The notes below the pieces were generated by a model. The model saw nothing but the letters and a program-made list of their open reading frames with translations. It did not search any database and had not been told where the DNA came from. Below, one piece after another: positions 26,864-36,226 of a stretch of DNA of 64,000 nucleotides; positions within the stretch are counted from its first letter, which is position 1, and each line of letters opens with the position of its first letter. The position numbers and the translations under genes are program-made. The DNA is from Salmonella enterica subsp. enterica serovar Choleraesuis (GTDB lineage: Bacteria > Pseudomonadota > Gammaproteobacteria > Enterobacterales > Enterobacteriaceae). The stretch is taken from the NCBI GenBank assembly GCA_022846635.1, contig AP025685.1, positions 3,038,001 through 3,102,000 on the forward strand, read 5' to 3'.

Positions 26864-28039
26864 TTAGAAGTCGTAACGCAGACGAACCAGGTTTACATCA
26901 CCCAGATTCTTATCGGTGGACGAGGTCAGTACATGTTCATATTGCACCGAGAAACCGTAGTCGAACTGGAAGTTCACCCCAACACCGTTATCGATGCGCT
27001 TCCAGTTGGAGCCGTTCACATATTCCAGGCGGTCGCCCATCACGTAAGGCTGGATGGATTTAACCGCATAGCGGTCAATAGGAAAACTGTAGCCGACGTA
27101 ATATTCATAACCCCAAACATCATCAGCAAACGCATTCTGATTATTGATTTTTTTCGGGGTATAGCCTGACTTCAACTGCATAAAGTTCTGATACCAGCCC
27201 AGGATGGCAGCTGTAGTCCAGCGTCCGGGCGTCCATGTTGTCCCAACCCCCCAGATGCTCTGGTTATAGGTTTTGTTATCATGCCCGTCGTAGCCTTTCA
27301 GCTCCGCTTTAACGTATTGCCAGGCCGCGCCAACGCTTAAATCTGGGGTGATACGATAATCAACACCCAGCGAGCCGCCGCCCTTGCGCCGGTAATAGCC
27401 GTTGCCATCGTTGCGGTTCAACTGATCATTCATCATATAGGCGGCATAAAGATCGACATCACCTATAGTTTTTTTGTATTTCAGCTGCTTACGCCCACGG
27501 TAAGAGCCATCGTAATCGGCATTAATACCATTACCCGAGGCTTGAGCTAGCTGATCGTAATCCCAGATATCGGTGCGCACCGCAACCACGTCGTAATAGA
27601 CGCCTTTTTGCTGACCAAAGGTCAATGTCCCCCATTTGTCACTTTTAAAGCCGGTATACAGCATGCGGTGAGTAGTGGGCGCGTCGCGAGAGGTGCCAGT
27701 ATCTTTATAGTGGTTGTCCCACTTGAACATCCGTGGAAAGTTAACCCCAATCTCGTAGTAACCGACCCAACTGACATCATCAGACAGGTAATAGTCGGCG
27801 GCCACATGCATACGAGATGAGCCGTCATACACATTGCGCTTATAATCACGAGTCCCATTCATATTCAACAGCTGCGGGCGAATACTGCCGCCGACTGAAA
27901 TATTCAAACGGCTGAGTGGGTCTCCCGCTTGGGGATCTTGTTTAAGCAACGTCACCTCTGCCTGGGAGCAGAAAGAGATAGTCCCTAATACCACTGCCGC
28001 ACTCACGGACCTCGTCAGTGCAGTCACTTTAGTTTTCAT
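26864..28039 (-). CDS. Outer-membrane porin (paralogue C)
   Basis: A 391-residue outer-membrane porin with signal peptide ending SQA and mature start EVTLLKQDPQAGDPLSRLN. It is closely similar to the porin at 28464 throughout (WDNHYKDTGTSRDA, RTDIWDYDQLAQA, KQLKYKKTIGDVDLYA, IQPYVMGDRLEYVNGSNWKR) and more distantly to the two near the cad locus. It ends RLRYDF, with terminal Phe for barrel assembly. A CRP-like palindrome lies about 186 bases upstream, at the same distance as in paralogue D. Each has its own terminator. In E. coli K-12 the interval between selU and ybbP holds rhsD-region genes, so this is a variable locus. Solute range is unknown. Confidence 0.9.
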   Translation of the reverse strand: MKTKVTALTRSVSAAVVLGTISFCSQAEVTLLKQDPQAGDPLSRLNISVGGSIRPQLLNMNGTRDYKRNVYDGSSRMHVAADYYLSDDVSWVGYYEIGVNFPRMFKWDNHYKDTGTSRDAPTTHRMLYTGFKSDKWGTLTFGQQKGVYYDVVAVRTDIWDYDQLAQASGNGINADYDGSYRGRKQLKYKKTIGDVDLYAAYMMNDQLNRNDGNGYYRRKGGGSLGVDYRITPDLSVGAAWQYVKAELKGYDGHDNKTYNQSIWGVGTTWTPGRWTTAAILGWYQNFMQLKSGYTPKKINNQNAFADDVWGYEYYVGYSFPIDRYAVKSIQPYVMGDRLEYVNGSNWKRIDNGVGVNFQFDYGFSVQYEHVLTSSTDKNLGDVNLVRLRYDF

Positions 28040-28430
28040 CTGTCTTCCTTAAACGCCAGACTTTTCGAGCGCCGAGGAAGTTATCATTGTTTTACGCCTG
28101 CCCGCACATCAAAAATCGCATTAAATGTACAAAAAAGAGCCGTTAGCCCCTTTCATTTGTAAGGCAATGTAATTCAATGCTCGACTTTCATGAAATTTTA
28201 CAGTGCAAATAAATTCAGTGATATAAATCACATAATTTAACTTTCACAATAAAAATACATTAGTCACGCTTAATGGTTAGAGTTAGGCCTATTGCTCAAC
28301 GAATATAACGATCCTTGCCAGGCCGTTAGCCAGACAAAACAGATGATATTTAGCGGCAAAAATCTCTTGGGAGATCGGTGATGCGCGTGGGAGCGGGAGT
28401 GGAAGAAAAACACATTGCGGGAATAAATAA
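28040..28430 (-). promoter_or_regulatory. Promoter region of porin C
   Basis: A gap of about 390 bases, AT-rich near the CRP-like site and without an ORF. The first 200 bases upstream of porin C resemble those upstream of porin D (for example CATTTGTAAGGCAATGTAA versus AATTGTAAGAAAATGTAA), so the promoter was duplicated with the gene. The distal part (28240-28430) holds nothing I can assign. Confidence 0.6.
28217..28232 (-). promoter_or_regulatory. CRP-like site upstream of porin C
   Basis: AGTGATATAAATCACA: both inner GTGA/TCAC half-sites of the CRP consensus with a six-base spacer, flanked by A/T. Its centre is 185.5 bases from the porin C start codon. Confidence 0.75.
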
Positions 28431-28454
28431 CGGTTCCCTCAGGCGAGGGAACCG
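28431..28454 (-). terminator. Porin D terminator
   Basis: CGGTTCCCTC (28431-28440) and GAGGGAACCG (28445-28454) form a perfect 10-bp stem with an AGGC loop; the minus-strand continuation TTATTTATTC is T-rich. Confidence 0.87.
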
Positions 28455-28463
28455 CTGACGAAC

Positions 28464-29648
28464 TTAGAAGTCGTAACGCAGACGAACCAGGTTCACGTCA
28501 CCGATGCTCTTATCGGTAGATGAAGTGAAGACGTGTTCATACTGTACCGAGAAGCCGTAGTCGAACTTAAAGTTCAGACCCAGACCGTTATCGATACGCT
28601 TCCAGTTGGAACCATTCACAAATTCCAGACGATCGCCCATCACGTAAGGCTGGATGGATTTAACTGCATACTGGCCAATTGGGAAGGTATAACCGATGAA
28701 ATATTCGTAACCCCATGCATCATCAGCAAAACCGTTGCCGTTGTTGATAGGCTTGGCGGTGAAGCCAGATTTCAGCGGAATATAGTTCTGGTACCAGCCA
28801 AAACCACCAGCCAGCGTCCAGTTATCCGGTGTCCAGCTCAGTGCGGTACCCCAGATATTCTGGTTATAAGTTTCGCTGTCGTGGCCTTCGTAGTTACGCA
28901 GTTCGGCCTTGGTATAGTTCCAGGCCAGACCCCAGGTCAGGTCTTCGGTAATACGATAGTCAACGCCCAGAGAGCCGCCGCCTTTACGTTTGTATTCGCC
29001 TTTACCGTCGTTACGGTTCAGCTCATCGTCAAACAGGTAGGAAGCATAGAGATCGACATCACCGACGGTTTTTTTGTATTTCAGCTGTTTACGCGCACGG
29101 TAGGAACCATCGTAGTCGCCGCTGATACCGTTACCTGGTGCCTGGGCAAGCATATCGTAGTCCCAGATATCGGTCTTAACGCCTACCACATCGTAGTAAA
29201 CGCTGTTCTGCTGACCGAAGGTCAAGGTACCCCAGGTATCGCTCTTCAGCCCGGTATAGAGCATACGGCGGGTGGTGTTCGCGTCACGAGAAGTGCCGGT
29301 ATCTTTGTAGTGGTTATCCCACTTGAACATACGCGGGAAGTTTACGCCCAGTTCGTAGTAGCTTATCCAGCTAATATCATCGAACAGGTAGTAATCGGCT
29401 GCGAAGCGGAAACGAGTACCGCCATCATAACCGTTACGACGATAACCATTAGCACCGTCGTCTCCCGCCATGTTAATGAACTGCGGACGAATACTCCCGC
29501 CCACGGTGAAGTTTAGACGGCTCAGCGGATCGCCCGCTTTAGGATCTTGCTTTAGGACGGTTATCTCTGCCTGGGAAGCAAAAGAGATTGTCCCTAATAC
29601 CACTGCTGCACTGACGTATTTAGCCAGTGTAGTTATTTTAGTTTTCAT
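28464..29648 (-). CDS. Outer-membrane porin (paralogue D)
   Basis: A 394-residue outer-membrane porin with signal peptide MKTKITTLAKYVSAAVVLG and so on to ASQA, mature start EITVLKQDPKAGDPLSRLN. It is a near neighbour in sequence of paralogue C. Codon use is strongly biased to frequent codons, suggesting the higher expression of the pair. It ends RLRYDF. The upstream CRP-like site is a full consensus TGTGA-N6-TCACA. No periplasmic or transport partner gene is adjacent, so the porin probably acts alone in outer-membrane uptake, with specificity unknown. Confidence 0.92.
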   Translation of the reverse strand: MKTKITTLAKYVSAAVVLGTISFASQAEITVLKQDPKAGDPLSRLNFTVGGSIRPQFINMAGDDGANGYRRNGYDGGTRFRFAADYYLFDDISWISYYELGVNFPRMFKWDNHYKDTGTSRDANTTRRMLYTGLKSDTWGTLTFGQQNSVYYDVVGVKTDIWDYDMLAQAPGNGISGDYDGSYRARKQLKYKKTVGDVDLYASYLFDDELNRNDGKGEYKRKGGGSLGVDYRITEDLTWGLAWNYTKAELRNYEGHDSETYNQNIWGTALSWTPDNWTLAGGFGWYQNYIPLKSGFTAKPINNGNGFADDAWGYEYFIGYTFPIGQYAVKSIQPYVMGDRLEFVNGSNWKRIDNGLGLNFKFDYGFSVQYEHVFTSSTDKSIGDVNLVRLRYDF

Positions 29649-29825
29649 CTATATTCCTTAGTCGCCAAGCTAATCAAGCATTGGCATGTTATCGTCCTTT
29701 TGTTGCAGTTCGTGAATCAAATTTCACGTTTAACGTACAAAATCCGGCAAATGTTCCCCTTTAATTGTAAGAAAATGTAACTTATAGCGTTACGTTTTAG
29801 CTTTTTTAGTTTTCGTATAAATTAC

Positions 29826-29841
29826 TGTGACTTACATCACA
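29826..29841 (-). promoter_or_regulatory. CRP site upstream of porin D
   Basis: TGTGACTTACATCACA is a perfect TGTGA-N6-TCACA match. Its centre is 185.5 bases upstream of the porin D start, the same distance as for porin C, and it overlaps the 3' end of ybbP. Confidence 0.85.
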
Positions 29842-32249
29842 TTGTAACTTCTATGCAAAGCCCTTCCATTAATAAGCCTAATCCCCAAAGCGCCCCCACA
29901 TGCCGATAAAAGCAACGCACCGCTCAAAGGTAACGCAATCCATAGCCGCCAGTCTGGACTCCAGCTGAACTCAAAGACACGACTTTGTAACAAATACAGG
30001 GCCAGTTCTGCACCCGCCGCCGCGACCACACCGGCCACCGCGCCAAGTAGCGCAAACTCGCACCATAACGAGACCCTCAGCAGCCTCTTTGTAGCTCCTA
30101 AGGTGCGGTAAACCACCAACTCCTGATGGCGCGATCTCAGGTTGACCTGAATTTGAGCCAGCAACAGCAAAACGCCACATCCGGTCACTAATATCACCAT
30201 AACTTCCAGCGCCCGGCTAATCTGCTCCAGCACTAATCCCACTTGCCCGAGAATGGCGCCAATATCCAGTAGTCCAACGGTCGGGAAGTGACGATTTAGA
30301 TCGGTCAGCAGGCGCTGATCGCCATCCCAGCGAAAACTGGTCAACAGGCTCTGTGGCTGGCCATCAAGCGCACCTGGCGGGAAGATAAAGTAGAAGTTAG
30401 GACGCAGGCTTTCCCAGTCCACATTACGCAGGCTGCTGACTTTAGCGCTAAATGGTTGAGTATCACCAGTAAAGGTCAGCGTATCGCCAGGCTTCACATT
30501 CAGGCGCTGCGCCAGCCCTGCATCCAGCGACACCTCCCCTTTACGCGGTGGCCAGTGGCCGGCGACCAGCTCGTTGTGATCCGGGCGCGCAGCCTGCCAG
30601 GTCAAATTCAGCTCACGATTGAGCGCTTCATCCTCATTACCGGTAGTATTATTACCGTTAATCTCAGTGAGACGCGCCCGGACAATCGGATACCAGGCCG
30701 CGGGGATCACCTGACGGTCAGCCAGAAATTCCTTCAGCGGCAGCTGTTGCTCGGGTGCGATATTAATAAGGAAATAGTTAGGACTATCAGCCGGAAGCTG
30801 CTGCTGCCAGCGATCTAGTAAATCACCGCGCAGTACCAGAAGCAGCGCCAGCAGCATGAAGGAGAGTGCAAACGCCGAGAGCTGGCTTAATGTCATCCAC
30901 GGGTTACGCAACAGGCGACTAATCGCCAGGCGCAGAGCCAGAGAGCGCAGCGTTAAACGACGCAGCAGCCACAGCAATCCCCAGCCCGCGACGCCACACA
31001 GCAAGGCCAGTAGCACGGTTCCACCGAGCACCGACCATAACATCACGCTGCCACGCATCAATAGCGCCAGCACGCCAATAACCACGGCGGCAAACACCGG
31101 CAGGTAGATATGCAACGGCCAGACATTAGCGACCGCGTCGCGGCGCAGCACCCGCACAGGCCGGGTTGCCAACAGCAGTCGGTACGGTCGGATCCCCACT
31201 AATAGCGACATCAGCGTAATCGTCCCCAGCGCCCAGACCCACGGCCACATACCCGCAGCTGGTAACGCTTCCGGAAGCACCGGTTTAAGCAACCAGACCA
31301 GTAATGCTTCAAATCCCAGCCCGACAATACCACCAGTTAGCGTCGCCAGTGCCAGCAGAAGCCCCCACTGCCCAATAACCAGACGACGTAGCGCCGATCG
31401 TCCCGCCCCCAGCGTTTTCAGGACCGCCACCAGATCATAACGGCTGCGGCAATAGTGATTCATAGCGACCGTAACGGCAGCCATGGCCAGTAAAAGAGTT
31501 AACAGAGCACACAGCATAAGAAAATCACGTGACCGCTCCATTGAGCGTCCCAGCGCGCCGTCATCATCTTCAATACCGTACCAGCGCTGGCTCTCGTCCA
31601 GTTTAGGCAGTAACCAGCTCTCAAACTGCGCCAGTTGCTGAGCATCTCCGGCAAATTTATAGCGCCACATCAGGCGGCTGCCGGGCTGTACCGCGCCAGT
31701 CGCCGCAACATCATCGAGATTCATCAGCAGACGAGGAGCCAGCTGGAAGGGATTAAAACCGGCATCCGGCTCTTGCAGAACTTCGCCGGCCACCTTTAAC
31801 GTGGCATCCCCTACATCGATCACATCGCCCGGTTTAAGATTTAACAGCGCCATCAATCGGGGAGCCACCAGCACCTCTCCGGGCTGTGGTTTTAGACCCG
31901 CAGGGCGAGTCAAAAGAGTTCCATAAAGCGGATACGACTCATCTACTGCCTTAACGCTTGCCAGCTGAGGCGTGTCATCGGCGTAGGTCATCGTGGAAAA
32001 GCTTAACTGGCGGCCCACATGCAGCCCATCGTCATGCGCCGCGCGAAGCCACTCATCAGGTACCGCTTTACTACTCCGCAGCGCCCGGTCGCCCGCGAGA
32101 AAATCACGGCTTTGCTGGCTTAATCCTTTCTCCATACGATCGCTGATATTACCCAGCGCCAGCACACAGGCTACCGCCAGACTCAGCGCCAGCCATACGA
32201 TAAGCAGCGCGGGCGAGCGCCATTCACGCCAAAACCAGCGCATCACCAT
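29832..32249 (-). CDS. ybbP: YbbP, ABC transporter permease (FtsX/MacB-like)
   Basis: An 805-residue inner-membrane protein with an N-terminal helix, a large extracytoplasmic domain, and two sets of helices characteristic of FtsX-type permeases (for example LTLLLAMAAVTVAMNHYCRSRYDLVAVLKTLGA near 265-300 and the C-terminal HQELVVYRTLGATKRLLR). E. coli YbbP has 804 residues. ATG 32249 overlaps the ybbA stop (TAATG) and gives MVMRWFWREWRSP; the longer frame upstream is ybbA sequence. With YbbA it forms a type VII-like ABC system of uncertain role, often linked to TesA, which is divergent next door. Confidence 0.94.
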   Translation of the reverse strand: MVMRWFWREWRSPALLIVWLALSLAVACVLALGNISDRMEKGLSQQSRDFLAGDRALRSSKAVPDEWLRAAHDDGLHVGRQLSFSTMTYADDTPQLASVKAVDESYPLYGTLLTRPAGLKPQPGEVLVAPRLMALLNLKPGDVIDVGDATLKVAGEVLQEPDAGFNPFQLAPRLLMNLDDVAATGAVQPGSRLMWRYKFAGDAQQLAQFESWLLPKLDESQRWYGIEDDDGALGRSMERSRDFLMLCALLTLLLAMAAVTVAMNHYCRSRYDLVAVLKTLGAGRSALRRLVIGQWGLLLALATLTGGIVGLGFEALLVWLLKPVLPEALPAAGMWPWVWALGTITLMSLLVGIRPYRLLLATRPVRVLRRDAVANVWPLHIYLPVFAAVVIGVLALLMRGSVMLWSVLGGTVLLALLCGVAGWGLLWLLRRLTLRSLALRLAISRLLRNPWMTLSQLSAFALSFMLLALLLVLRGDLLDRWQQQLPADSPNYFLINIAPEQQLPLKEFLADRQVIPAAWYPIVRARLTEINGNNTTGNEDEALNRELNLTWQAARPDHNELVAGHWPPRKGEVSLDAGLAQRLNVKPGDTLTFTGDTQPFSAKVSSLRNVDWESLRPNFYFIFPPGALDGQPQSLLTSFRWDGDQRLLTDLNRHFPTVGLLDIGAILGQVGLVLEQISRALEVMVILVTGCGVLLLLAQIQVNLRSRHQELVVYRTLGATKRLLRVSLWCEFALLGAVAGVVAAAGAELALYLLQSRVFEFSWSPDWRLWIALPLSGALLLSACGGALGIRLINGRALHRSYNVM

Positions 32250-32932
32250 TACACTTCCTCCAGACGGCCATCCTGCAAACGCAAACACCGATCGCAACGG
32301 CGGGCCAGAGCAAGATCGTGAGTGACCAGAATCAACGTTGTTGCGGCTTCGCGGTTAAGCTGAAACAGCAAATCAGCAATACGATCGCCGGTCTGGCGAT
32401 CCAGATTTCCCGTTGGCTCATCGGCAAATAAAACGGCAGGCTGGCCGCTGAAAGCACGCGCCAGCGCCACCCTCTGCTGTTCTCCCCCTGAAAGCTGAGC
32501 CGGAACATGATGCAGACGAGCCCCAAGGCCAAGCTGATCCAGCAGCGCTTTAGCTTGCTCCCGGCTGCCAGAGTCATGCTCCCCGCGCAGCAGCGCCGGT
32601 AACTGCACGTTCTCCAGCGCCGTGAGCGTGGGCACCAGCATAAAAGACTGGAAGACAAAACCAACCTGACTGGCGCGCAGCATGGCACGCTGCTCTTCAT
32701 CCATTTCGGCCAGAGAATGGCCAAGCAGTTTCACCTCACCGCTGGTGCCATCATCCAGCCCTGCCAGGATTGCCAGCAAGGTTGATTTACCCGAGCCTGA
32801 TTCGCCAATCAGCGCAATGCTTTGTCCCGGTTTGACAACCAGGTCAACTCCGGTAAGGATGGACAGCAGATGTTCTCCCTGACCCACGGATTTCTTAAGC
32901 AAATGAACTTCAATCACATTCTCCGCTGGCAT
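32249..32932 (-). CDS. ybbA: YbbA, ABC transporter ATP-binding protein
   Basis: A 227-residue LolD/MacB-class ATPase. Walker A is GESGSGKSTLLAIL, the signature LSGGEQQRVALARA, Walker B AVLFADEPTGNLD, and the switch histidine is in LVTHD. It is translationally coupled to ybbP (TAATG). Its 5' end overlaps the 5' end of the divergent tesA by about 30 bases, so the two promoters lie inside or beyond each other's coding starts. Confidence 0.96.
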   Translation of the reverse strand: MPAENVIEVHLLKKSVGQGEHLLSILTGVDLVVKPGQSIALIGESGSGKSTLLAILAGLDDGTSGEVKLLGHSLAEMDEEQRAMLRASQVGFVFQSFMLVPTLTALENVQLPALLRGEHDSGSREQAKALLDQLGLGARLHHVPAQLSGGEQQRVALARAFSGQPAVLFADEPTGNLDRQTGDRIADLLFQLNREAATTLILVTHDLALARRCDRCLRLQDGRLEEV

Positions 32933-33529
32933 GTCCCCTTCCTGTTACTCATGCTGTTGATGGTGCGCACCGCGGCGGCGGATACGCTGTTAATCTTAGG
33001 CGACAGTCTCAGTGCCGGACATAATATGGCGGCGGACAAAGCCTGGCCTGCGTTACTAGATAAAAAATGGCAAAGCCAAAAAGTGAGCGTGGTGAATGGC
33101 AGCATTAGCGGCGATACCTCGGCTCAAGGCCTGGCTCGTCTACCGGCTTTACTTGCACAACATAAACCCCGCTGGGTGCTCATTGAGCTGGGCGGTAACG
33201 ACGGGCTTCGCGGCTTCACGCCTGCCGAAATTCAGCAAACGCTGGAAAAAGCTATCGGCATGGTGAAAGCCGCTCAGGCTGAACCTCTCCTGATGCAGAT
33301 AATGCTACCCGCCAACTATGGCCGCCGTTACACCGAAGCTTTTGCCGCGATCTATCCAGAGCTGGCTCGAAAAAATGAGATCCCCCTGGTGCCATTCTTT
33401 ATGGAGCAGGTATACCTGAAGCCACAGTGGATGCAGGAAGATGGTATTCACCCTAATCAGGATGCCCAGCCCTTTATCGCCGACTGGATTGCCACCCGGC
33501 TGGCTCCTTTAGTTAAACATGAGTCTTAA
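32903..33529 (+). CDS. tesA: TesA, acyl-CoA thioesterase I / lysophospholipase L1
   Basis: A 208-residue periplasmic SGNH hydrolase that cleaves acyl thioesters, lysophospholipids and arylesters. The signal peptide (RWHVPFLLLMLLMVRTAAA) is followed by ADTLLILGDSLSAG with the catalytic serine in GDSLS; oxyanion-hole residues are in SISGDTS and GGNDGLRG, and the Asp-His pair in DGIHPNQDAQ. ATG 32903 is chosen to match E. coli MNFNNVFRWH; the frame from 32822 reads through the antisense of ybbA. ybbO starts 11 bases before its stop. Confidence 0.97.
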   Translation: MNFNHILRWHVPFLLLMLLMVRTAAADTLLILGDSLSAGHNMAADKAWPALLDKKWQSQKVSVVNGSISGDTSAQGLARLPALLAQHKPRWVLIELGGNDGLRGFTPAEIQQTLEKAIGMVKAAQAEPLLMQIMLPANYGRRYTEAFAAIYPELARKNEIPLVPFFMEQVYLKPQWMQEDGIHPNQDAQPFIADWIATRLAPLVKHES

Positions 33530-34328
33530 GGCAACAGAGCGCACTGTGGGTAAAGTTATGCAAAAAACCGTTTTAATTACCGGATGTTCCAGCGGAATCG
33601 GGCTGGCTGCTGCCGAAGAGTTACAGCGCCAGGGCTTCGAGATTCTGGCCGCCTGCCGTAAACCTGAAGATGTAGTGCGCATGGGGGCAATGGGCTTTAC
33701 CGGTATAGAACTGGACCTTGATAATCCGCACAGCGTTGAGCAGGCGGCGGCGCGGGTGCGCGAGCTGACCGGTGACCGGCTTTTCGGTCTGTTTAATAAC
33801 GCCGGTTTCGGCGTTTACGGCCCGCTGGATACCATCAGCCGCAGCCAGATGGAGCAGCAATTTGCCGCTAACTTCTTTGGCGTCCACCAACTCACAATGT
33901 TGTTGCTACCGGCAATGCGTCCGCACGGCGAAGGCCGTATTGTGATGACCAGTTCGGTTATGGGGCTAGCCGCTACGCCGGGTCGCGGAGCTTATGCCGC
34001 CAGCAAATATGCGCTTGAGGGCTGGTCAGACGCACTGCGCATGGAGTTGCATAACAGCGGTATTCAGGTCAGCCTGATAGAACCCGGTCCGATTCATACC
34101 CATTTTACCGCTAACGTAAATCAAACTCAGAGCGATAAGCCGGTGAAAAATCCCGGTATTGCCGCCCGATTTACTCTTGGGCCGGAAGCTGTGGTTGCTA
34201 AAGTCGTTCATGCCTTTACCAGCCCGCGCGCACGGTTGCGCTACCCCGTTACCGCGGTGAGCTGGGCCGTTACTGTTCTCCGCCGTCTGCTACCAGGACG
34301 CGCTATGGATAAAATTTTGCGTGGCTAA
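33519..34328 (+). CDS. ybbO: YbbO, short-chain dehydrogenase (aldehyde reductase)
   Basis: A 269-residue NADP-dependent SDR; the E. coli enzyme is reported to reduce medium and long-chain aldehydes. The cofactor motif TGCSSGIG, NNAG, the catalytic Ser (TSSVMG) and YAASK are all present, and LIEPGPI follows. Its ATG lies inside tesA (11-base overlap), so it is co-transcribed and probably coupled with tesA. An in-frame ATG at 33558 (MQKTVLITG) is a possible alternative start. Confidence 0.94.
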   Translation: MSLKATERTVGKVMQKTVLITGCSSGIGLAAAEELQRQGFEILAACRKPEDVVRMGAMGFTGIELDLDNPHSVEQAAARVRELTGDRLFGLFNNAGFGVYGPLDTISRSQMEQQFAANFFGVHQLTMLLLPAMRPHGEGRIVMTSSVMGLAATPGRGAYAASKYALEGWSDALRMELHNSGIQVSLIEPGPIHTHFTANVNQTQSDKPVKNPGIAARFTLGPEAVVAKVVHAFTSPRARLRYPVTAVSWAVTVLRRLLPGRAMDKILRG

Positions 34329-34386
34329 GTTGAATGGCGCGCACCAGCCCCCATCTTTCGAATAAATGCAAAACAGAGAGCCACTC

Positions 34387-35241
34387 ATGTCCGCACAGAA
34401 TATTGTCAATATTAACGAAGCCAACCTGCACCAGGTGCTGGAGCAGTCGGTCACTACGCCAGTACTGTTTTACTTCTGGTCCGATCGCAGCCAGCACTGC
34501 CAGGAACTGACTCCGGTACTGGAGAAACTGGCTGCGCAGTATCAGGGCCAGTTTGTTCTGGCTAAAGTAGACTGCGATGCGGAACAAATGGTTGCCGCTC
34601 AGTTTGGTCTGCGCGCTATTCCTACTATCTATCTGTTCCAGAATGGCCAGCCGGTAGATGGTTTCCAGGGACCTCAGCCGGAAGAAGCTATCCGCGCGCT
34701 GCTGGAAAAAGTGCTGCCACGTGAAGATGAGCTTAAAGTTCAGGAAGCACTGGCGTTGATTGATGAAGGTAAACACGCTGAGGCGTTACCCCTTCTGAAA
34801 GAAGCCTGGCAGCTCTCCCAGCAGGCTAGCGAAGTGAGCCTGCTTCTTGCTGAAACGCTGCTAAATCTTAATCGTGCAGATGAAGCAGAAGAGATCCTCA
34901 ACACCGTTCCACTTCAAGACCGTGATACCCGATATCAGGGGCTGGTGGCGCAAATAGATCTCGCACGCCAGGCGGCAGATACGCCAGAGATACAGCAACT
35001 TACTCAGCAAGTTGCCGCCAATCCACAGGATGCTGGCCTTGCCTGTCAACTGGCGCTACAGCTGCACCAGGTTGGCCGCAACGAAGAAGCACTGGATTTG
35101 CTGTTCGGTCATCTCAAATCTGATTTAGGTGCCGCCGAAGGCCAGGTACGCAAACTGTTCCAGGAGATTCTTGCGGCTCTGGGTACCGGTGATGCACTGG
35201 CGTCACGCTATCGCCGCCAGTTATACTCCCTGCTCTACTAA
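34387..35241 (+). CDS. cnoX: CnoX (YbbN), chaperedoxin
   Basis: A 284-residue protein with an N-terminal thioredoxin fold (1-110) and C-terminal TPR repeats. The usual CxxC active site is SQHC, so it lacks thioredoxin reductase-type activity, as in E. coli. It binds unfolding proteins, delivers them to GroEL and DnaK, and forms mixed disulfides under hypochlorous acid stress; the conserved cysteine is in VDCDAEQ. ATG 34387 ([11 protein letters not shown]) matches the family start. Confidence 0.96.
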   Translation: MSAQNIVNINEANLHQVLEQSVTTPVLFYFWSDRSQHCQELTPVLEKLAAQYQGQFVLAKVDCDAEQMVAAQFGLRAIPTIYLFQNGQPVDGFQGPQPEEAIRALLEKVLPREDELKVQEALALIDEGKHAEALPLLKEAWQLSQQASEVSLLLAETLLNLNRADEAEEILNTVPLQDRDTRYQGLVAQIDLARQAADTPEIQQLTQQVAANPQDAGLACQLALQLHQVGRNEEALDLLFGHLKSDLGAAEGQVRKLFQEILAALGTGDALASRYRRQLYSLLY

Positions 35242-35253
35242 TAAATTATGTTT

Positions 35254-35272
35254 GCGGGTGATTCTCACCCGC
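35254..35272 (+). terminator. Hairpin between cnoX and qmcA
   Basis: GCGGGTGA/TCACCCGC with a TTC loop, 12 bases after cnoX. There is no T run; it may be a weak terminator or an RNA-stability element. Confidence 0.5.
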
Positions 35273-35311
35273 AGTCAGCTACACTTGCACCATGTTAACA
35301 GGAGGTTACTG

Positions 35312-36226
35312 ATGCTTGGCGTTATCCCAATTCTTATCGTCGTTGCTTTGGTCGTGGTCATCGCGGGGATCAAAATTGTTCCTCAGGGCTTTCAATGGAC
35401 GGTAGAACGCTTTGGGCGTTATACCCAAACACTGCAGCCTGGCCTGAATCTGGTTATTCCGTTTATGGATAGAGTTGGTCGTAAGATCAATATGATGGAG
35501 CAGGTGCTGGATATCCCCTCTCAGGAAATCATTTCCAAGGATAATGCGAACGTCACCATTGACGCCGTCTGCTTTATTCAGGTTGTTGATCCTGCACGTG
35601 CCGCCTATGAGGTCAGCAATTTAGAGTTGTCTATCATTAACCTGACCATGACCAACATTCGTACCGTGCTTGGCTCTATGGAGCTGGATGAAATGCTGTC
35701 TCAGCGCGACAGCATCAACACCCGCCTGCTGCATATCCTTGATGACGCCACCAACCCATGGGGCGTAAAAATTACCCGCATTGAAATTCGCGACGTACGC
35801 CCACCGGCAGAGCTTATCGCGTCAATGAATGCACAGATGAAAGCCGAACGTACTAAGCGAGCCTCTATTCTGGAAGCTGAAGGCGTGCGCCAGGCTGAGA
35901 TCCTGAAAGCCGAAGGTGAAAAACAGTCGCAGATTTTAAAAGCAGAAGGCGATCGTCAGGCCGCCTTCCTCCAGGCCGAGGCCCGCGAACGCTCCGCAGC
36001 GGCTGAAGCTCAGGCAACCAAAATCGTGTCCGAAGCTATTGCTAACGGTAATATCCAGGCGGTGAATTACTTCGTTGCCCAGAAATATACCGATGCTCTG
36101 CAGCAGATTGGTAGTGCCGAAAACAGTAAGGTGGTGCTGATGCCGCTGGAAGCCAGTAATTTACTGGGTTCGGTGGCCGGTATTAGCGAGCTTCTTAAAG
36201 TCAGTAAGCAAGAGCGCTCATCATGA
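35312..36226 (+). CDS. qmcA: QmcA, SPFH-domain membrane protein
   Basis: A 304-residue stomatin/prohibitin-family inner-membrane protein. One N-terminal helix ([19 protein letters not shown]) is followed by the SPFH domain ([23 protein letters not shown]) and a helical region rich in EAEG/KAEGE repeats that drive oligomerisation. In E. coli it forms large complexes linked to FtsH/HflKC-related membrane quality control. ATG 35312 has AGGAGG nearby; the longer frame overlaps cnoX and is not conserved. ybbJ overlaps its stop by four bases. Confidence 0.96.
   Translation: MLGVIPILIVVALVVVIAGIKIVPQGFQWTVERFGRYTQTLQPGLNLVIPFMDRVGRKINMMEQVLDIPSQEIISKDNANVTIDAVCFIQVVDPARAAYEVSNLELSIINLTMTNIRTVLGSMELDEMLSQRDSINTRLLHILDDATNPWGVKITRIEIRDVRPPAELIASMNAQMKAERTKRASILEAEGVRQAEILKAEGEKQSQILKAEGDRQAAFLQAEARERSAAAEAQATKIVSEAIANGNIQAVNYFVAQKYTDALQQIGSAENSKVVLMPLEASNLLGSVAGISELLKVSKQERSS

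Noticed and set aside
28533..29516. 327-codon plus-strand frame opposite porin D
   Set aside because: A shadow of the highly codon-biased porin gene; composition is unlike a real protein.
34387..35241. CnoX as a broken thioredoxin because CxxC is absent
   Set aside because: SQHC in place of CxxC is the normal family state in enterobacterial YbbN/CnoX.
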